A stretch of 64,000 bases of DNA. Source: Maribacter stanieri (GTDB lineage Bacteria > Bacteroidota > Bacteroidia > Flavobacteriales > Flavobacteriaceae). The notes below the pieces were generated by a model. That model searched no databases and had not been told where the DNA came from. It worked only from the letters and a program-made list of their open reading frames with translations. The translations under genes and the position numbers were made by a program. Of this stretch, positions 1-7,894 are shown piece after piece; within the stretch, counting starts at the first letter, position 1, and every line of letters begins with the position of its first letter. Location: positions 1 through 64,000 of the forward strand of contig NZ_FOYX01000002.1 in assembly GCF_900112245.1 (NCBI RefSeq). The letters run 5' to 3'.

Positions 1-81
1 TACTCTTTTGCTGTTCTTAAAACTTGAAAAGAATGTATTCCTTCTTGTTTCTGTCGGTGTGTTTCTGATAAAAGTTCTCAT
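1..81 (-). CDS. Possible 5' end of a leftward gene, partial
   Basis: On the minus strand an ATG at 81 opens a reading frame of 27 codons that reaches the window edge without a stop. It begins MRTFIRNTPTETRRN and is rich in Arg, Thr, Phe and Ser. The leader is A-rich, as is usual here, but I see no convincing promoter. Nothing identifies a family. It may be the start of a real gene or a chance opening, since 27 open codons are not rare. Confidence 0.3.
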   Translation of the reverse strand, partial: MRTFIRNTPTETRRNTFFSSFKNSKRV

Positions 82-588
82 GATGTTCGTTTTTATATTG
101 ATGATTAATAATTTTGTTATACTAAGTAGACGACGATAAATAAGTTTTGTTACAGTACTATGCATAAAAAGGTACTATTTTTAACATATACATAAATCGA
201 AATACTCATAAGTAATTAAATTACAGCTGTTTATGATTTATATTTTTTTTGATGTTTTAACAAAAATTCTTTATTTTTAAAAAATTAGATGGATTAAAGA
301 GTAGGGGATTTCAATAAATATTTCTAAAAAACATACTATAATAGGAATTGATTTTTAAATTAATATTAGGTCTTTTAAAAGTTTGCTAGTTTGAGTACTA
401 GTAATGCTAAATAATTGAAATACAAATCATATCTTTGCAGAACTTTAGAGGGATGCAGATGATTCTTGCAATGACCTTACAACAAGTGGAAAAAATAGTT
501 TACTCAAAAAGCTTACCATTTGTTATACACGTCACCACGTATTTCAATTCCTTTACAGTAAAATCTATTATTATCATTAAAATTACGA
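82..588. other. Intergenic region and long cold-shock leader
   Basis: There is no supportable gene on either strand. The left part is very A+T-rich. The right part holds the promoter box at 430-438 and then about 145 bases of apparently transcribed leader before the ATG at 589. A long untranslated leader suits a cold-shock gene whose mRNA structure may control translation. I did not find a clear stable hairpin by eye. Confidence 0.5.
430..438 (+). promoter_or_regulatory. -7 box TATCTTTGC for the long cold-shock gene
   Basis: The box matches the Bacteroidetes sigma-A -7 consensus TAnnTTTG exactly. A TTG at 415-417 lies closer than the usual -33 spacing, so the upstream element is weak or absent. 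Confidence 0.5.
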
Positions 589-1047
589 ATGGCAAAATCG
601 CAACAAACATTTAATAAAACTGAAAAAGAAAAAAAGCGCTTAAAAAAGCGTGAAGAAAAGAAGAAAAAAATGCTTGCTCGTAAAGCAGCTGCAAAAGAAA
701 GTGGTACTTCTGGTATTCCACTTGCTTATGTAGATTTCAACGGAAACTTAGTGGACACTCCGCCAGATCCGGCAATGAAAGTGGAAATTGAAGCAGAAGA
801 TATCGTTTTAGGTATTCCAAAGAAAGAAGAGGGAGATGTTGAGGAATTTGATCCGGTAAGAAACGGAAAGGTTTCTTTCTTTGACACTACTAAAGGTTTT
901 GGTTTCATAATTGATGCTGAAAACAACGAAAAATACTTTGTTCACGTAAGTGGTCTTATAGATGAGATCATGGAGAACGACAAAGTTTCTTACGAGCTAG
1001 AAAAAGGCATGAAGGGCATGAACGCCGTTCGTGTTAAGAAGATTTAG
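589..1047 (+). CDS. Cold-shock-domain protein with lysine-rich N-terminal extension
   Basis: 152 residues. Residues about 91-152 form a cold-shock domain with RNP1 KGFGFI at 102-107 and RNP2 YFVHV at 116-120, the surface that binds single-stranded RNA or DNA. The first 36 residues are almost wholly Lys, Arg, Glu and Ala, and residues about 40-90 form an acidic linker, so the protein is more than twice the size of a plain Csp. The basic tail probably adds nucleic-acid or ribosome affinity (inference). The ATG at 589 follows a long leader. The DMT transporter gene starts 15 bases after the stop and may be co-transcribed. Similar extended cold-shock proteins occur in flavobacteria; an RNA chaperone role is likely but the target is unknown. 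Confidence 0.9.
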   Translation: MAKSQQTFNKTEKEKKRLKKREEKKKKMLARKAAAKESGTSGIPLAYVDFNGNLVDTPPDPAMKVEIEAEDIVLGIPKKEEGDVEEFDPVRNGKVSFFDTTKGFGFIIDAENNEKYFVHVSGLIDEIMENDKVSYELEKGMKGMNAVRVKKI

Positions 1048-1062
1048 TTTTAAAATTTTTTA

Positions 1063-2010
1063 ATGGTGAAAATGCAACGTAACACCGTTCTGGTAGTATT
1101 GTCATTTTTCGCCATTTACTTCATATGGGGATCTACCTATTTATGGAATAAAATTGCAGTAACGGAATTACCTGCCTTTATGTTGGCAGGTATTCGTTTT
1201 GTAACTGCAGGTTGCCTAATTTTTATTATTTCAAAAGCATTAGGCTTTTCTTTAAAAATTACAAAAAAACAATTTAAGAATACAATAATTGCTGGCTTTC
1301 TATTTCTAACTTTTGGAAATGGGGTAGTAGTTTGGGCTTTAAAATATGTTGATAGCAGCTTTGCTGCTTTAGAAGTTTCTGCACAACCATTAGTAGTGCT
1401 AATAATGATGCGCATATTACATGGAAAAAAAATTCAGCCTATGTCCATTATAGGTGTAATTCTTGGTATAAGCGGAATTTTTTTACTTGTTGGACAAAAA
1501 GAAATTATAGCACAAGATGGGGCTATTCTAGGGATGGTTTTAATATTCATTTGTATGTTAAGCTGGTCTTATGGCAGTCTATTTGTTGGTAAGGCAGATT
1601 TACCAAAGAATTTCTTTGTGAATACGGGTTACCAAATGCTAACTAGCGGATTATCACTACTTATAATTAGTACCATTTTCGGAGAACAGTGGACATCACC
1701 AACCACCTGGAACACTCCTGTTATTTGGTCTATGCTATTGCTAATAGTATTTGGTAGTATTGTGACATTTACAGCGTTTAATTATTTATTACGAATTGTA
1801 TCTCCAGAAAAAGTAGCTACTTCAACTTATGTAAATCCCATTATTGCAATGATTCTAGGTTGGTATTTTTTAAAGGAAAATATTAGTATGCAATCAGCAT
1901 TGGCTTCTATTGTACTTTTAACCGGTGTGTATTTTATTAATACTAAAAAGAGTTTGACCATTTTTTCTAGATTCTCGGGAAAACGTATTCCTAAGAAGGC
2001 GGCAGATTAA
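1063..2010 (+). CDS. DMT-superfamily transporter (EamA family)
   Basis: 315 residues with about ten hydrophobic segments in two repeated EamA halves. The first half carries the family-typical start of FAIYFIWGSTYLWNKIA near residue 16, and the second half begins near residue 155. It is an inner-membrane drug/metabolite-type exporter, often for amino acids or other small metabolites; the substrate cannot be read from sequence. An alternative start is Met4, three codons downstream. It lies 15 bases after the cold-shock gene on the same strand. Its last 20 bases overlap the convergent pseudouridine synthase gene. Confidence 0.88.
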   Translation: MVKMQRNTVLVVLSFFAIYFIWGSTYLWNKIAVTELPAFMLAGIRFVTAGCLIFIISKALGFSLKITKKQFKNTIIAGFLFLTFGNGVVVWALKYVDSSFAALEVSAQPLVVLIMMRILHGKKIQPMSIIGVILGISGIFLLVGQKEIIAQDGAILGMVLIFICMLSWSYGSLFVGKADLPKNFFVNTGYQMLTSGLSLLIISTIFGEQWTSPTTWNTPVIWSMLLLIVFGSIVTFTAFNYLLRIVSPEKVATSTYVNPIIAMILGWYFLKENISMQSALASIVLLTGVYFINTKKSLTIFSRFSGKRIPKKAAD

Positions 2011-2575
2011 TCTTAAGAGGAAGTACATCTGTAGGGTTCATATTTTGTAATTCAATTTCACCTATACGAATACGTACCAAACGCAAAGTTGGGAAACCTA
2101 CGGCTGCAGTCATTTTGCGTACTTGCCTAAATTTACCTTCTTTAATTATAATACGAAGCCAAGAAGTTGGTCTGTGCCTACCAATACGCATAGCAGAATT
2201 AGCATCGGGCAGGGTAGGAGCCTCATTTAAAAGAGTGGCTAAACAAGGCATTGTAACATATTTTTTACCGAAAACACCTATAGATATTCCTTTAGAAATT
2301 TCTTTTATGGCTGCTGTAGTGATTAAACCATCTACTTGTGCTAAATACTCTTTTTCTATTCCAGATCGGTTTATAGTATCACTCAATTTACCATCAGTGG
2401 TCATTAAGAGTAAGCCTTCAGATTTCTCATCTAACCGACCAATAGGCATTATTCCATCAGGAAAATCAAAAAGTTCACTTAGAAAACGTTTTTTACGAAG
2501 TTGACGGTCTTCTCCAGAAGTCATCTGGCTTAACATTCCATAAGGTTTATAGACTTGAAAATGGAAATGCTCCAT
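1991..2575 (-). CDS. rRNA pseudouridine synthase, RluE/RsuA family without S4 domain
   Basis: 194 residues from the chosen ATG at 2575. The frame is open upstream to 2701, but the family N-terminus (FQVYKPYGMLSQ) begins just after Met at 2575. The catalytic motif GRLDEKSEGLLLMTTDG is intact, with the Asp that attacks uridine. The C-terminal GKFRQVRKMTAAVGFPTLRL is the conserved second motif. With no N-terminal S4 domain it resembles RluE, which modifies 23S rRNA, but the exact uridine is not known. Its 3' end overlaps the transporter gene by 20 bases, tail to tail. It is divergent from the helicase gene, with 120 bases between starts. Confidence 0.9.
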   Translation of the reverse strand: MEHFHFQVYKPYGMLSQMTSGEDRQLRKKRFLSELFDFPDGIMPIGRLDEKSEGLLLMTTDGKLSDTINRSGIEKEYLAQVDGLITTAAIKEISKGISIGVFGKKYVTMPCLATLLNEAPTLPDANSAMRIGRHRPTSWLRIIIKEGKFRQVRKMTAAVGFPTLRLVRIRIGEIELQNMNPTDVLPLKINLPPS

Positions 2576-2667
2576 AAATTTTATCCTATACTGTTTATTT
2601 TGGTTACATATGGTCGCAAAAGATACCCTTTTTAACCCATGAATTAGTAATGTAATGTTGATAATGT

Positions 2668-2675
2668 TACCTTTG
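2668..2675 (+). promoter_or_regulatory. -7 box TACCTTTG for the helicase gene
   Basis: Exact TAnnTTTG match 20 bases before the ATG at 2696, in the divergent interval with the pseudouridine synthase gene. No clear -33 TTG is seen at normal spacing. Confidence 0.45.
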
Positions 2676-2695
2676 TACACTCCAGAGAAGATTTT

Positions 2696-4249
2696 ATGCA
2701 AGAGACAGTTTTTGAATTACAGGATAGAAAGACCGATAAGGAACTTTACAGCTATCAACAAGGTGCAATTCAACAAATTTTTGATAAGTTCGATTCAGAA
2801 CGAGATGATTATCACCTTTTATACCAATTACCAACCGGTGGTGGTAAAACAGTGATTTTTTCGGAAATGGTACGTCAATACCTCAAAAACCACAATAAGA
2901 AGGTTTTGGTAATGACGCATCGTATTGAACTTTGTAACCAAACTTCTGCCATGCTTACTAGTTTTGGCGTTGTTAATAAGGTAGTAAACAGCAAGGCTAA
3001 TCTTGATGATCATGAACGTTACAGCTGTTATGTAGCCATGGTTGAAACCTTAAACAACAGGTTGAACGATGACCAATTAGATATTTCTGATGTAGGTCTT
3101 GTTATTATTGATGAAGCCCACTATAATTCTTTTACTAAACTTTTTAAGTTCTTTGAAAATTCATTTGTTCTTGGTGTAACGGCAACCCCGTTAAGCTCAA
3201 ACAAAGATTTACCAATGAATAAAAACTATGATGAGCTTATACCAGGCGAAACCATAGAAAATTTAATTGCCAACGATTTCTTGGCAAGGGCAGAGGTATT
3301 TCAATATGACATGGGACTTACATCTCTAGAAATTGGTTCTAACGGAGATTATACCGTTAAATCATCAGCTGATTTATATACGAGTCCGGCAATGTTAAGT
3401 AAGCTTTTAGAAGCTTACATGAAACATTCTAAAAACAAAAAGACATTAATTTTCAATAATGGTATAGAAACATCTATTCAAGTATACCATACTTTTCATG
3501 CAGCAGGTTTAAACATTAGACACCTTGATAATACCGCTACCAAAAAACAGCGTAAACAAATATTAAAATGGTTTAAAGAAACACCTGATGCCATTTTAAC
3601 ATCTGTAAGTATATTGACTACGGGTTTTGATGAACCTACTATTGATACTATTATTCTAAACAGAGCTACAAAATCGCTTACACTTTATTACCAAATGATA
3701 GGTAGGGGTTCTAGGGTTTTGAATAACAAATCGAAATTTACGGTTATAGATTTAGGGAACAACCTTTATCGTTTTGGACCATGGGGTGCAGATTTAGATT
3801 GGGGTGCTATTTTCAAGTCTCCTAACTTCTACATGGATCGTATTAAGGACGATGAGGATATTGAGAGTGATTTTAAACTTGAACTTTCTGATGAAGTTAA
3901 AGAAGAATTTAAAAACTCTAAGGAAACTTATTTTGATATTAAAGAAACCTACGAAACTGCAACGTTTGCAGGCGAATCTTCCAAAGTAGTTTTAGAACGC
4001 TCTATTGCTCACCATGCATATATGTGTATTGAAAATAGTGAAGATGTATATGATGCATTGGCATTGGCTAAGCTATTGAAAGAAGATATTGATAATCGTA
4101 TCCATGTATACGGTAAATGCATAAGTAAGAGTACTTATAATTTTTTAAGCTGGTTGAAAGATGATTATCAAAAGAAATTGAACGCTTACTTACGTGAAAA
4201 TTTCGATACTGTTTTTGAAGAAATTCATGGTCATCCGCCAGAAGATTAA
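2696..4249 (+). CDS. DEAH-type superfamily 2 helicase
   Basis: 517 residues. Motif I PTGGGKT is at 46-52, motif II DEAH at 139-142, motif III TATP at 162-165, and the motif VI region reads QMIGRGSR in the second RecA-like domain. The layout (N-terminal type III restriction/DEAD core, helicase C domain, then about 130 residues without recognised motifs) matches the stand-alone RadD-like/SSL2 helicases that unwind DNA in repair; the RadD link is inference. No methylase or nuclease lies nearby, so it is not part of a restriction system here. A strong bidirectional terminator follows. Confidence 0.85.
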   Translation: MQETVFELQDRKTDKELYSYQQGAIQQIFDKFDSERDDYHLLYQLPTGGGKTVIFSEMVRQYLKNHNKKVLVMTHRIELCNQTSAMLTSFGVVNKVVNSKANLDDHERYSCYVAMVETLNNRLNDDQLDISDVGLVIIDEAHYNSFTKLFKFFENSFVLGVTATPLSSNKDLPMNKNYDELIPGETIENLIANDFLARAEVFQYDMGLTSLEIGSNGDYTVKSSADLYTSPAMLSKLLEAYMKHSKNKKTLIFNNGIETSIQVYHTFHAAGLNIRHLDNTATKKQRKQILKWFKETPDAILTSVSILTTGFDEPTIDTIILNRATKSLTLYYQMIGRGSRVLNNKSKFTVIDLGNNLYRFGPWGADLDWGAIFKSPNFYMDRIKDDEDIESDFKLELSDEVKEEFKNSKETYFDIKETYETATFAGESSKVVLERSIAHHAYMCIENSEDVYDALALAKLLKEDIDNRIHVYGKCISKSTYNFLSWLKDDYQKKLNAYLRENFDTVFEEIHGHPPED

Positions 4250-4274
4250 GCAAAGATTTAATATTACAAAACAT

Positions 4275-4308
4275 AAAAAGGGCTGTTCATAAATGAACAG
4301 CCCTTTTT
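4275..4308. terminator. Bidirectional intrinsic terminator
   Basis: A perfect stem of GGGCTGTTCAT and its complement around a two-base centre is flanked by A5 and T5. It lies between the helicase gene (plus) and the cupredoxin-like gene (minus) and can serve both. Confidence 0.85.
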
Positions 4309-4327
4309 ATATATAGCTAATTACTTG

Positions 4328-4714
4328 TTATTCAACAATAAGACTGTATTGTGGAGTCGGATTTAAAGGGCAGAAATATACATATTCTCCTTTATCTAAT
4401 TTAGTTTCTTTAGAATGACCTACAGTGTTATTCTTTACAGCAGCAGTTACATATGCAGTCTGAATATGGTTTTCTGGTTTAGATGCATCTTTACCTTTTT
4501 TCACCAATACTAAACCAACATCTTTACCTACATTGTTGTTTGCAACATCGAAAACATAAGTTCCTTCGCTAACAGTAATTGATTTCTGCGTAAACTCACC
4601 AGTTGTTTGCTCTAAGGCAATCTTCTTAACTGGTTGCTTCATCATTTTATCTTGAGCGTTTGCGCTAAATGAGAATGCTAGTACGATAACTAAAATTGAT
4701 AATACTTTTTTCAT
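4328..4714 (-). CDS. Secreted cupredoxin-like protein
   Basis: 128 residues with a clear signal peptide (residues 1-20, ending SANA before QDK). The rest looks like a small beta-sandwich of the cupredoxin type, ending in YFCPLNPTPQYSLIVE. Cys115 sits where type 1 copper proteins carry their cysteine ligand, but the usual downstream His and Met are absent (Gln122 is at the equivalent place). His83 and His100 are other possible ligands. It may therefore bind metal differently or not at all. It is a periplasmic or surface protein on the same strand as the AhpD-like gene 64 bases upstream, and could share its transcript. Confidence 0.7.
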   Translation of the reverse strand: MKKVLSILVIVLAFSFSANAQDKMMKQPVKKIALEQTTGEFTQKSITVSEGTYVFDVANNNVGKDVGLVLVKKGKDASKPENHIQTAYVTAAVKNNTVGHSKETKLDKGEYVYFCPLNPTPQYSLIVE

Positions 4715-4778
4715 GTGTTTTAAATTTAAAGAGCTCTTGCTCTAATGGATAGATTAATAATTATTGTTTGTTTATTGT

Positions 4779-5312
4779 TTATAATGATGGTGCTACAGGA
4801 AAATCAACTGGTACCTGCGTAGTGCTATGAATATAGTTCGATATTGTTTTGTCACCTACTAATGAAATGGTGTCAATTAAATTTGCTTTTGTATAACCTG
4901 CTGCAAAATAGTTTTCTAAAACCTTTTCGTCTGTACGACCTCTGTTTTCAGTAACATTTTTAGCTAATTGTGCTAATGCATTTAATTTAGAATCAAATGA
5001 TGCCTTACCTGCTCTTAGTTCAAGAATTTGCTCGTCATTGAATCCGTTCATTTTACCTATTGCCGTGTGTGCAGATAAACAATAAATACAGTCGTTTACT
5101 TGACTAACTGCAAGGTTTACAACCTCTTTTTCTTTAGCTGATAATGTTGTTTTAGCATTAGCAAAATTTAAATAATTTTCTAAAGCTGTATCACTATTTG
5201 CATAGGTTGCATATAAGTTTGGTACAAAGCCCAATGCTTTTTTAAGGTTATCGAAAATTGCTTGATTGTTTTCACTTACTTCGTCTCGTGTTAATACTTT
5301 AAATGTGCTCAT
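4779..5312 (-). CDS. AhpD-like carboxymuconolactone decarboxylase family protein
   Basis: 177 residues. The CMD/AhpD motif is intact: Cys75-Ile-Tyr-Cys78 with His82 four residues on, the redox-active thiol pair and proton relay of alkylhydroperoxidase-type enzymes. The protein has the length of the peroxidase-related subfamily and no signal peptide, so it acts in the cytoplasm. Peroxide or other hydroperoxide reduction is the likely role, but family members also act on other substrates. The AraC regulator on the same strand upstream (start at 6538) may control it (inference). Confidence 0.85.
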   Translation of the reverse strand: MSTFKVLTRDEVSENNQAIFDNLKKALGFVPNLYATYANSDTALENYLNFANAKTTLSAKEKEVVNLAVSQVNDCIYCLSAHTAIGKMNGFNDEQILELRAGKASFDSKLNALAQLAKNVTENRGRTDEKVLENYFAAGYTKANLIDTISLVGDKTISNYIHSTTQVPVDFPVAPSL

Positions 5313-5695
5313 GTTTTTATTTTTTTAATATTTCGAAAAATTTATTTGTTGTATTTCTTCTACAAAAATATAATTGGGAGTATGTTCAAAACATGTGAAG
5401 ACTTCCTTTTAGTTTGTCAATTCTTCCTTTATAAAAAAGAACCGAATGCGCTATTAAATTTTGAAGAGTTATCAGACTCACAGTAGTAATCTGATAAGTG
5501 GTTATGTTTACAATGTTTTTCTACATTGATTGTATTAGCAACAACTACCTTTCTCGAAGTGAATATTTCTATTAAATTGAAAATTGATTTGTGTTTTAAG
5601 TTCATGTCTTTACTGTTTAAATTCTACAGCACAAAGATCTAGATATTATAAACCTTAAAACGGGCGATATTACCCAAGTAATTGTCAATACTTCC
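5313..5695. other. Spacer between AhpD-like and AraC genes
   Basis: This 383-base interval holds one candidate small gene on the minus strand at 5429-5605, described separately. The rest is A+T-rich with no terminator or strong promoter box that I can see. Confidence 0.5.
5429..5605 (-). CDS. Candidate small protein, 58 residues
   Basis: An ATG at 5605 opens a frame to a TAA at 5429-5431. The product is hydrophilic, begins MNLKHKSIFNLIEIFTSRKV and contains a His/Cys-rich middle (EKHCKHNHLSDYYCE). The leader just before the ATG reads CAGTAAAGAC, an acceptable A-rich site for this lineage. The frame has varied amino acids rather than the Lys/Asn/Phe monotony of chance A+T-rich frames. There is no signal peptide or membrane segment, and I do not recognise a family. 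The clustered Cys and His residues could bind a metal (speculative). Confidence 0.4.
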   Translation of the reverse strand: MNLKHKSIFNLIEIFTSRKVVVANTINVEKHCKHNHLSDYYCESDNSSKFNSAFGSFL

Positions 5696-6538
5696 CTAAT
5701 ATGCTTTTTTAAGTTGCTTCTTAAATTCAGATGGGGAATACTGGGTTTGCTTCTTAAATAAACGACTTAGATGAGATGCATCTTCAAAACCAATTTCATA
5801 TGCAATTTCTTTTGCAGTCTTATCTGTATAAATAAGTAATCGTTTTGCCTCTAACACAATACGCTCATGAATTATTTGCAGGGGAGTGGTATTAAATTTA
5901 GAAAAGGTATTAGAAAGAGTTTTAGGAGACTTAAATAATTTTTCTGCATAAAATGAAACCGAGTGCTCTGATTTATAATGTGCTTCTACTAATAAATTAA
6001 AACCTCTTAAAAGGTCAACCTTTACATCATTAGCAGCATTACTAAAGCCTTCTTTAGCTTTCAGAAGCCTTGTACTCATTATCATAAAACGCGCCATTAG
6101 CATCCGTAGCATTTCTGCCTGAATTGTATCTTGCGTATCTAATTCGTCTACAAATACCTCGTGTAACGTATCAAACTTTTGTTGTTCTTTTTCCCCTAAA
6201 TCAATTAGAGGAACATGGGCGTTTCCAAAAAATAATAGTCCCGCACAACTTACTTCTTGGTCATGATCCTTTATGCAATAAAATTCTCTATTAAATTGAT
6301 ATACAATTAAGTTTTTACCCTCAGTAAAATGTATAAATTGAATGGGAGTCAATGCAAGCAGACTATGTTCTGAAATGATATATGGTATGCCATCTACCTC
6401 AATAGTGGCTTTATTACTTGTAGTTCTAATAAAAATATAGAGTCCGGCTTGTTTTGGTTTTCTATAAGTTTCTAATAGTAATTCATTACCTATTTTAAGC
6501 AAACCATCAGTACTAAAATCTTTGAAAACTTCTTGCAT
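5696..6538 (-). CDS. AraC-family transcriptional regulator
   Basis: 280 residues. The last 95 or so hold two helix-turn-helix motifs of the AraC type, with the conserved KEIAYEIGFEDASHLSRLFKKQTQYSPSEFKK region (second HTH and C-terminal signature). The N-terminal 180 residues look like a cupin-type sensor without a recognisable ligand. The start at 6538 is the first ATG. The gene is divergent from the FAD oxidoreductase at 6647 and lies upstream of the AhpD-like and cupredoxin-like genes on its own strand; either could be its target (inference). Confidence 0.88.
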   Translation of the reverse strand: MQEVFKDFSTDGLLKIGNELLLETYRKPKQAGLYIFIRTTSNKATIEVDGIPYIISEHSLLALTPIQFIHFTEGKNLIVYQFNREFYCIKDHDQEVSCAGLLFFGNAHVPLIDLGEKEQQKFDTLHEVFVDELDTQDTIQAEMLRMLMARFMIMSTRLLKAKEGFSNAANDVKVDLLRGFNLLVEAHYKSEHSVSFYAEKLFKSPKTLSNTFSKFNTTPLQIIHERIVLEAKRLLIYTDKTAKEIAYEIGFEDASHLSRLFKKQTQYSPSEFKKQLKKAY

Positions 6539-6646
6539 GATTTCTTGGTCTCAAATTTAAGTAAATCATTACAATAGCTAATTTAATAGACTAAAGTTTG
6601 AATTGAAATTGAGAAAAGAACAAGGTCAATTGATTATTTTTAAACA

Positions 6647-7885
6647 ATGGAAAAGAAATCTACCGAAATTGCTATTATTGGTGCCGGAGTTAGCGGATTA
6701 ATTGCGGCAATTGTTTTAGAACAAAATGGTTATTCACCAACCATCTATGAGCAATCTAAAAGTGTAGGTGGTCGTGTTAAAACCGATATTGTTGACGGTT
6801 ATCAATTAGACCATGGTTTTCAGGTTTTATTAGATGCCTATCCAATGGCAAAGAAATATTTGGATTTCGAAGCTTTAGATTTACAAAAGTTTCTTCCTGG
6901 AGCTTATATATTTAAAAATAATAAAAGCGCTGTAATTGGTGACCCACTTAGAAGCTTAGGCTTATTATTCCCTACATTACTTTCAAACATTGGAAGCTTT
7001 ACAGACAAAATTAAAATTCTAAGATTAAACCTTACTGTCAAGCAAAAAACTAATGAAGATATTTTTAATGAACCAGAAACATCTACACTAGTCTTTTTAA
7101 AAGCACAAGGCTTCTCAGAACAAATTATAAGGGACTTCTTTAAACCATTTTTTTCTGGAATTTTTTTAGAGCCAAACTTGGAGACCTCTTCCCGTATGTT
7201 TCAGTTTGTATATAAAATGTTTGGCTCGGGTAGTGCTGTTTTACCCGTCGCAGGAATTGGGGCTATCACAGAATTCTTATCCTCCAAACTGAATAAAACA
7301 ACAATTGAATTTAATTCTACGGTTGTAAGTTGTACAGATGGCTCCATAGAATTCTCCGACGGCAAAAAAATACAAACAGATTACACAATAATAGCTACAG
7401 ATGCGTCACCATTAGTTCCAAATTTGAGGAAACAAAAACTTTCTTGGCATTCTTCCGATACCTTGTATTTCACTTGTAAGACTCGTAAAATCAAAAAACC
7501 TTTAATTGGGTTAATAGCTGATCCAGAGTCATTGATTAACAATATTTTTTATCACACATCGATAAATACATTGAATAAAGGTGATGATGAGTTATTATCC
7601 GTAACCGTGGTTAAAAAACATTTCCTTAGTGAATATGAACTTATTCAAAAAGTAAAAGAAGATTTAAATACCTACTGCGACATTACTATCGAGCGTTATA
7701 TAAAACATTACGAAATTAAAAGAGCGCTACCTAAACTGAACGATTTTCGGTATACCTTGTCACCAAGCGAAACACGATTGACGGAACGTACTTTTTTGGC
7801 GGGTGATTACTTACTTAATGGTTCTCTTAATGCAGCCATGACTTCTGGAGAAATGGCTGCATATGGTCTTTTAGAAGTGATATGA
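6647..7885 (+). CDS. FAD-dependent oxidoreductase (amine oxidase / protoporphyrinogen-oxidase-like)
   Basis: 412 residues. The N-terminal dinucleotide fold has GAGVSGL at 12-18, the acidic residue of IYEQ about 20 residues later, then the GG-R doublet of SVGGRV that marks amine-oxidase-type flavoproteins. The C-terminal TFLAGDYLLNGSLNAAM is the second FAD-binding motif. There is no signal peptide, so it is cytoplasmic. The overall pattern resembles protoporphyrinogen oxidase, phytoene desaturase and amine oxidases; the substrate is undetermined and no haem or carotenoid genes sit beside it. It is convergent with the TonB receptor gene (9 bases between ends). Confidence 0.85.
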   Translation: MEKKSTEIAIIGAGVSGLIAAIVLEQNGYSPTIYEQSKSVGGRVKTDIVDGYQLDHGFQVLLDAYPMAKKYLDFEALDLQKFLPGAYIFKNNKSAVIGDPLRSLGLLFPTLLSNIGSFTDKIKILRLNLTVKQKTNEDIFNEPETSTLVFLKAQGFSEQIIRDFFKPFFSGIFLEPNLETSSRMFQFVYKMFGSGSAVLPVAGIGAITEFLSSKLNKTTIEFNSTVVSCTDGSIEFSDGKKIQTDYTIIATDASPLVPNLRKQKLSWHSSDTLYFTCKTRKIKKPLIGLIADPESLINNIFYHTSINTLNKGDDELLSVTVVKKHFLSEYELIQKVKEDLNTYCDITIERYIKHYEIKRALPKLNDFRYTLSPSETRLTERTFLAGDYLLNGSLNAAMTSGEMAAYGLLEVI

Positions 7886-7894
7886 GCAAAAGAT

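Noticed and set aside
2115-2504. Plus-strand 129-codon frame
   Set aside because: It lies within the pseudouridine synthase gene on the other strand, which has complete catalytic motifs.
2576-2701. Upstream extension of the pseudouridine synthase frame
   Set aside because: The extra 42 residues lack family homology and overlap the helicase start and its promoter.
2696-4249. Restriction-modification or defence-island helicase
   Set aside because: No methylase, nuclease or other defence gene lies nearby; flanking genes are housekeeping or envelope genes.
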